Of a stretch of 64,000 nt of DNA, positions 58,084 through 64,000 are shown in pieces. Each line of letters begins with the position of its first letter. The first letter of the stretch is position 1. This DNA comes from Sipunculus nudus (taxonomy: Eukaryota; Annelida; Sipuncula; Golfingiida; Sipunculidae): assembly GCA_026874595.1 (NCBI GenBank), contig CM049314.1, positions 57,646,300-57,710,299 on the forward strand, in the 5' to 3' direction. The translations under genes were made by a program, and so were the position numbers. The notes below the pieces were generated by a model. It was not told the origin of the DNA and did not search any database. It saw only the letters and a list, made by a program, of their open reading frames with translations.

Positions 58084-60185
58084 TCTCGAAGAAAATGAAG
58101 CGAAATTAGCAGTTTTACAGGTATAGCTTACGTGTTATTCATGTGGGTTTAGAGCATCAGACTGACGCCATATATCTTCATATATATCTATGATATCTTC
58201 AAAGAATACCCAGGGTTGGCAGGTCTTTTATTTTATTTATTATTAGAGCATCACTAAGCATGATAAGCTCCATACTGACCAGGTTTACAACAGTTTTCCT
58301 GTAGGACCTCATAAAACCAATAACTCTTTAGTGCAACGCCACGCGGATCACAGTAAAATGGGCAACCAATATATATAGGTTTACTCTGCTTGCTTAGGTA
58401 GTTTCTGGATTAATTCTTGCTATGCTGATTCAAGGGTCGAGGAAACTGTTAATGCAACTAGTTATGGCGGCCATATACCGTTACTCGGTTAATTCAATCT
58501 TGGGGTATTTGTGCCGTTTTCCAACACGAAAGTAACAGCTACTGGATTAACAGCTGGCACATTGGATCAAAGATGGGTTATTGTTGGACCTCTAAGCATA
58601 AACCATCCCTAGCTAAGTTCACATGTTTGAGTGTTTAGAAACACAACACATGGGACAATCATCGCAATGAACGCAACAAATGATTTGTAAACCGTCACTG
58701 ATTAATTTTGAACATTGCGCAAAAGGCATTCATTGGTGCTGGTTTCAATTTACCTTGTGTACTGTGCAAAGTAGTATCCGTTGATGTGGCTGCGCTTTTC
58801 TGTTTACTTTTACAGTAAGGTGTCTATTAGTGGGGACCCTTCTTCACTGTAGGCTCCTACCTTTTTTATGTCGGTTCCCCATCCCGCTCAATGCTGTTCG
58901 CAAGCTATTTTAAGCAATAAACGTAATGGCGGATACATAAGAATGTGTGTGTGTGTGGGGGGGGGGGGGCTCATTCGCAATGGTTTGTAAATGATATTGG
59001 GGCTATGCATGTACGTCTGTGGCTTACGAGGACAACTGTCAGACAAGCTCACTAGGCATGATCTATTACTTAAAATTTCTGATAGTACACGTTAACAACA
59101 AATAATATCACATATGCTTATGTTATATGGCGAGACCTGTTCCTACAACTCTTATTCACATTCCTCGCCACATAACACTGTTGTTCTTATTGTGTGATTG
59201 AGTGTATTTTCGTTCAAAGATTAGGATTAGCTGCATCACCCACATAACCTTCTTTTTCTCTTGACAAGATATGCTAAATTATAAGCACATAATATCTCCG
59301 CCAGCAAAGCCTTGGGGTAACCGTCCCCTGACTGTTTACCATTTGCCCGTTAAAAACTATAGAAAACTTAAAAAAACAAGAGAATATTAATAATACATTC
59401 ATTTTGTTTAAAAGAAACATTCAGGAATTCTACCAACAACGCCTTATTTGTTAACATGAGACAAATATAATAATTAAGCCATTACAGCATTTACCTCTAA
59501 TCTTTAATAAGTAAATCTAAACCAAGAAGATTTACAACTTTGCACTAAAAACAATATACCAAATTCGGTTACGGGTTCTTAATAAGCATTGTTATATTAG
59601 AATATGTAAATTATGGTAAGCTTTTTATACATTAGCCATTTAAGTAGAAAATGAAATTTCAATTTACGATGTTCTGTAAATCTATCATTCATATTGTTTT
59701 TTAAATCATTTGGTTTGGATATATGCCATCTGTTTCTGATTGGTAGAATCAAATTTTCAGTAAATTCATTATTTGATGAATAGTGGGTGTCAAGGTGTTC
59801 TAGTGAACTCTGTTTATACTGGGTTACTGATCTGTATATTTTGGTGATAATATAAATATGTAAAAAATATATAAAGTGTGTGACACAGGCCAGAGGTATG
59901 GTTATATAACAAATTGTTACACAAACATGATCTAAGTCGGCCCTCTAATGACTTTATAACCGGTAATTACATGCAAATATTTACCGAGTGCGTAAAACCA
60001 TTATGTAAATTCAGAGTTATGAGTCCTTACCAGATGACCATACGTACCATTGTTTCTGTCTGTCCCTGCAGTGGTGAACAAAAGTAGAAAATGATAGCCT
60101 GCAGATTACATTAAAAAGCGGAAATAAACAAACTTTATTTCTCCAGAAAGAAGCACCGTTAAGCAATATCAGCATCAGTGCCAAA
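58084..60185. other. Upstream region of the LRR-Ig gene
   Basis: No gene recognised. The part 58240-58700 has a coding-like but broken texture. There is a GT/G run at about 58947-58970. TATATAAAG at about 59868 is a possible TATA element 310 bp before the ATG; this is weak evidence. The remainder is AT-rich and unremarkable. Confidence 0.5.
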
Positions 60186-61535
60186 ATGAGATATCTCCAT
60201 ACAAGGCAACTGCTTGTTATGACCATTAGTGCATTTATAACTAGGGCTTTGACCGTAGGACCCAGTTCTGGATGTCACGGAAATCGCACCTCCCTCAATT
60301 GTTCTGGGCTGGGATTAAGCAGACTTCCGTTCAAGAACTTAACAGCTTCTGTGTCTAAGGATATGTTCATGGGTAACCTCACGGTGCTGAACGTTTCAAG
60401 TACGAATCTGTCTACTCAACAACTGTATACATGGGACTTTGCTTCAGATATTGAACTTTTGGACCTGACTAATAATAAAATCGGTGACTACACAGAATTT
60501 GAATGTCTTAAGAAATTAGTGTGGCTGCTAATTGGCAACAACGGTATTTGCCAACTTAAGGAAAATTTACTTGGTGGATTAAAAAGTCTGCAAGGTCTGA
60601 ACGCAGAGAACAATTGCCTGGAAACAATAAACTTTTCACATTTCCGTCATCTGCACGACCTGAGATATCTGATATTGCGGAATAACCGGATAACTGAGTG
60701 TGTTACTTCAGAAGGTGCGGGTTGGATGGACCAACTTTTGTTTTTAGACTTGAGTAATAACCGCCTGGTTCTTCCCTTTGATCTGGAGTCGTTTCCAAAA
60801 CATCTTTCCCTTCTTCATAATCCTGTTTTCTGTGGCTGTAGGGTCAGATCCTTTGGAGAACAATTTGGAAGAAGTGTCTCAGCGTCTTGCAAAAACCCAG
60901 ATGATATGACTAGCCTTGCATCAGATACGTGTTTTTACAGGTATGAAAATAATTTAAGAGCCCTAATACCACAAAGGTGTAAAAATGCCCCTGAAAATAA
61001 AACAGTCGTTAAGTTAAATCTGTACAAAGCTTTTCCTGAATGTACAATACCTTATGTGTATTTGAACAAGGTCAACAACGGGAAAAGTGTTACGTGTGTC
61101 GCCATCGGGGGACCGGGTATTCTGGTAAACATGACAACACCAGACAAGAAAACAATCATCTCTCCTCGCAAAGACATGTTTGCAATAGTTACGATACCTG
61201 TACAGCATGATGGCGAGTACATTTGTACAGTAAGAAGTCAAATTAAAAAGGAAACGGTGGTCAGTAAGTCTACCTTGGTTATCGATCCTACGAATTCTTT
61301 TATTTCAAGGTTCGAGAAAGACGTTTGTTCGATGGCACCAAACTGCTCTTGTATTCTTTTTTTCCATTATCAGCTTATTTTGGTTATTGCTGCATTAAGT
61401 ATTATTTTGAATGTAATTCTTTTAAGCTTTCGCTGTCCATCATGTATAAAGAAGAAAACCAGTGATGGGAAGGCAAATCTTGTTGTCCTTGTTCATGTGC
61501 GCACCCCAGAAGTTAATGGCTTTAATCCAAGCTGA
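60186..61535 (+). CDS. Leucine-rich repeat and immunoglobulin domain type I membrane protein
   Basis: An intact 449-residue single-exon gene. Residues 1 to about 24 are a signal peptide. A short N-terminal cap has Cys30 and Cys39. About six leucine-rich repeats run from about 64 to 206, for example IELLDLTNNKIG, LRYLILRNNRIT and LLFLDLSNNRLV. A C-terminal cap follows with Cys216, Cys218, Cys235 and Cys249. An Ig-like domain lies at about 285-366 with Cys304, Cys347 and the typical DGEYIC. A transmembrane helix at about 396-416 (LILVIAALSIILNVILLSF) is followed by CPSCIKKK and a tail of about 30 residues with no TIR or ITIM motif that I can see. Ten or so N-glycosylation sites dot the ectodomain. 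The layout recalls AMIGO, LINGO and LRR-Ig proteins, which act in adhesion or, in molluscs, in recognition of microbes. It likely sits at the cell surface, with a ligand-binding ectodomain. The ATG is preceded by GCCAAA, a fair start context, and no earlier in-frame ATG with a signal peptide is seen. Base composition is less AT-rich than the flanks, as expected for coding sequence. Confidence 0.92.
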   Translation: MRYLHTRQLLVMTISAFITRALTVGPSSGCHGNRTSLNCSGLGLSRLPFKNLTASVSKDMFMGNLTVLNVSSTNLSTQQLYTWDFASDIELLDLTNNKIGDYTEFECLKKLVWLLIGNNGICQLKENLLGGLKSLQGLNAENNCLETINFSHFRHLHDLRYLILRNNRITECVTSEGAGWMDQLLFLDLSNNRLVLPFDLESFPKHLSLLHNPVFCGCRVRSFGEQFGRSVSASCKNPDDMTSLASDTCFYRYENNLRALIPQRCKNAPENKTVVKLNLYKAFPECTIPYVYLNKVNNGKSVTCVAIGGPGILVNMTTPDKKTIISPRKDMFAIVTIPVQHDGEYICTVRSQIKKETVVSKSTLVIDPTNSFISRFEKDVCSMAPNCSCILFFHYQLILVIAALSIILNVILLSFRCPSCIKKKTSDGKANLVVLVHVRTPEVNGFNPS

Positions 61536-61974
61536 AACCGCGGGCCATGGATGCAAATTATGAAAAACCTTTCGACTGATACGTTATTAGCCCTGTTTGA
61601 ATCCCATTCCAGTTCAGCGTTTAAATGAGGAACCTATCCATCTTATGTGGAGTCATAAAAATTATAATAACGAAAATAAATTATATATGTAATATTTGAG
61701 ATAAGAATGCTGGATGCAGATAATTTTTGTAGAAATATTTCCCCTAATGTTTCTATCAAAGTAGTCTGTTCACCTCCTCCAAAGTTTGCATAAACTATAA
61801 AATATTTTCATGAAAATAAATTACAGAAGTACATTTGATATGGTTGTAATGCTGGATACTGATGATCTGTTGCAGTAAGCAGGTTATACTCTGACGCCAT
61901 GGCTCAGTGGATTAAAAAAAATACCAACTTTAAATCTACTGTATATGGCCTTGTTAGCTTTGGAGTATATTCGT
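61536..61974 (+). other. 3' flank of the LRR-Ig gene
   Basis: A presumed 3' untranslated region follows the TGA. It contains the AATAAA candidate at 61675 and a second AATAAA at about 61817. No gene. Confidence 0.6.
61675..61680 (+). promoter_or_regulatory. Candidate polyadenylation signal of the LRR-Ig gene
   Basis: AATAAA about 140 bp after the stop codon, the first such hexamer downstream. In AT-rich sequence this can occur by chance. Confidence 0.4.
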
Positions 61975-62990
61975 AAGAGTTAAGGGTAGGATTGGGTATT
62001 ATTTTACAAATTTTTGAAATCTGATACTGTAACTACCCGAATTGATGGTCCTGCAAAATTTTTTTCCAACATTTTCTGTCAAGTGTAACCTTTTGCACAC
62101 CGCTTCTAAAATTTGCATAAAGATAAAAAAATACCTTTTTCCTTTTTTTATAGATTCTCAACCTCTTTATAAACAAGGCTATATAACAGCTTGGAATTGT
62201 GTTTAAACTGACATGATAATATTCACAGATGTATTATTATCATATTTAATTTAAATAATTTGCGTATGGCCTAAAAATGTGAATAAATCGTGCAAATGAG
62301 GAAATGAAGCATGTATAGCCATAAAGTCATACGCCATATTGATATTATCAGAACATTTACTGGTATACGGCATTATAAAAGCTGAACTATAGATACCGAG
62401 TCTGAAATAGATGTTCAACACTGCTGTGAAATATTTTTTGACTTGTGTCAGGATGAAAGTGCGATCAGAAAGAAATATTTTCTCCACAAAATCTACATTA
62501 ATCTTAAATAGTACGGTTGCTGCTTTCATATCCCAGATTGTTCACGCCGATATGGTTTGGTTTGCCCATTTCTTTTGTTCTATTGCCTACCATTTAAAAT
62601 TATCTTGCAGTGAATATGTATAAAATAGTATCAGACAGGAAAACATCCAAAATATAATTAGCTTGTAAGTATTTGAGTGGTACAGATAAGGACTCTAGGG
62701 TTCAGGTCATCCGTGTCTAATTCTTGTATGGGCTGTAACAAATACCTTTTCAGATGGGAACAACTTTTCAGGTTTTGGACTGTTTCTCGCGCCCGATAAC
62801 TCAACAACAACCTACTGCAGCTTTCCCAAAAACTTTTCAGGTTTTGGACTGTTTCTCCCTCACAAAACTCCATAGTGTTTATGTTTGAGGGAAGATGTTT
62901 TTAGACTCTGCTAAAATCTGTAAGAAGAAATGTTAATTATGCTTTTTTCAGCTGGAGAAATTTAGACAAAGAAATATGGGAACTCCATGA
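61975..62990 (+). repeat. Dispersed ~1-kb repeat, copy 2 (pairs with 3046-4025)
   Basis: Collinear with 3046-4025 as described there. It carries a 42-bp insertion (62789-62830) flanked by a 27-bp direct duplication (62762-62788 and 62831-62857). The inserted text CGATAACTCAACAACAACC is shared with the repeat at 63781. Confidence 0.75.
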
Positions 62991-63097
62991 AATAATGTTA
63001 ACGTCTCTTTAGAGACAATGCTTTATATAAATAGTTGCATCATTTGATTTCTTACGTATCAAAGATAGTATGGTGATATTTATTATCTTATAGGGCA

Positions 63098-63151
<54 letters not shown>

Positions 63152-63689
63152 AATATATATATATATAATACATTAAATAATCTAATATATACATATAACA
63201 ATACACTAAAAATTATTTCTTCCAATAAAATTGCCAATAAACAATGTTTTTGGCCTTTAAGCATTAAATAATTCAAATTTGCAATGTTAGAGACAACTTA
63301 AAAATTAAAAAAAAAAGTTTACTGGCTTTCTCTAAACGGCAACACACTAACCTCATTCAAACTGTAAACCGGGTTTTCTTCCAACAATGTTATTTATCAC
63401 TTTAATCGTTCTTGGTTGGTTTAAAGGAACGTACATTACTCACTGCGTTGTGTGCTGCCAACTCTGTCCGATGTAGTTTGTATTAGTTACGCAAGGAGGC
63501 ATCCATCTGTGGTAACTATTGTTACGGAACCTAATAATAACATATCACGATATCGTGACGAGCACAATCCCTTGTTATTGAGACAAAACAATTAGATTTC
63601 GCAGCACTAGGCAGCGTGCAATGTCTATGGGAATAAAGAAGTCAGTGGATTTTTTTTATAACAAATAATTATAATTTATTCTTTTTATT
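62991..63689. other. AT-rich spacer with a long (TA)n tract
   Basis: Contains a (TA)n tract at 63102-63168 with a small ATTTATATAAATAT break. No gene or recognised repeat otherwise. Confidence 0.6.
63102..63168. repeat. (TA)n microsatellite
   Basis: TA dinucleotides with one short AT-rich interruption. Confidence 0.96.
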
Positions 63690-64000
63690 TTATTAGGGGC
63701 CCGCTTGACAAGCGGTGTCCTATAGTGATCACCGTGTCAGTCCTTCCGTCCATCCGTCCTTCCTTCAGTGACACTTTTTTTTTCGTGCGCGATAACTCAA
63801 CAAAAACATACTGCGGCTTTACCAAATTCACAGGGATGATTGGTACCTATAAGGGCTCCAGACCTATCGAATTTCAGACATGTCAGAATTCCAATATGGC
63901 TGCCACAGCCCGATCCCTTATTTTCTTTCGTGCGCAATAACTCAACAACAACCTACTGCAGCTTTCCAAATTTGCAGGGATGATTTGATACTATGAGTGC
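63690..64000 (+). mobile_element. Repeat head with CCGCTTG-A-CAAGCGG hairpin and ~145-bp units
   Basis: After GGGGC comes CCGCTTGACAAGCGG, a perfect 7-bp stem around one base. GTCAGTCCTTCCGTCCATCCG follows. Then a unit beginning TTTCGTGCGCGATAACTCAAC starts at 63781 and again at 63926 (about 145 bp), running off the window. The design (hairpin, GTCAGTC, pyrimidine-rich CCGTC run, tandem cores with ACTCAACAACAACCTACTGC) parallels the 47187-50801 element. Confidence 0.65.

Overview
The window is eukaryotic, probably from a bivalve mollusc (inference). It is AT-rich, gene-poor, full of (TA)n tracts and decayed transposons, and has no bacterial-style operons. Two repeat families look like ones I associate with bivalve genomes: one with GCTCAGCTGA ends followed by GTCCGTCGT-type text, and one with AGGTCAAGGTCAAGG tracts. 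This attribution is from memory and was not searched. Only one gene looks fully intact: a single-exon leucine-rich-repeat/immunoglobulin membrane protein at 60186-61535. A second, an AMP-binding acyl-CoA synthetase, is present twice, at 24100-25748 and about 51339-52985. Each copy is damaged in a different way.

Layout. 1-2445 is a 77-bp satellite with a telomere-like hairpin in each unit. 2446-5560 is spacer holding a roughly 1-kb dispersed repeat whose partner lies at 61975-62990. 5560-10240 is a second satellite with about 99-bp units and a four-unit (398 bp) higher-order period. 10577-11206 is a broken Ty3/gypsy-type retroelement. 11304-29215 and 34054-56522 are two copies of one large direct segmental duplication. 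Each carries, in the same order: an L1-type ORF1 remnant (+), a Tx1-like LINE remnant (-), a tRNA-derived SINE, another LINE (+), a conserved coding-like remnant, the acyl-CoA synthetase, and a bivalve-type repeat. Between them, 31155-34511 is a younger, nearly identical tandem duplication. 56580-57335 is a DIRS-like retroelement fragment, and 57590-58083 is an unidentified coding-like fragment. 60186-61535 is the LRR-Ig gene, followed by its 3' flank, a long (TA)n tract and another repeat at the right edge.

The two large copies act as a natural experiment: insertions in one can be read against an empty site in the other. This reveals a 1278-bp element with a TA target duplication (40200-41477), a 3.6-kb repeat-built insertion (47187-50801), a DDE transposase pseudogene present only in copy 1 (15990-17111), and a deletion inside the + strand LINE of copy 1. 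I found no convincing new multi-gene system. The best leads are the duplication itself, the paired synthetase copies, the hairpin satellites and the Helentron-like insertions.
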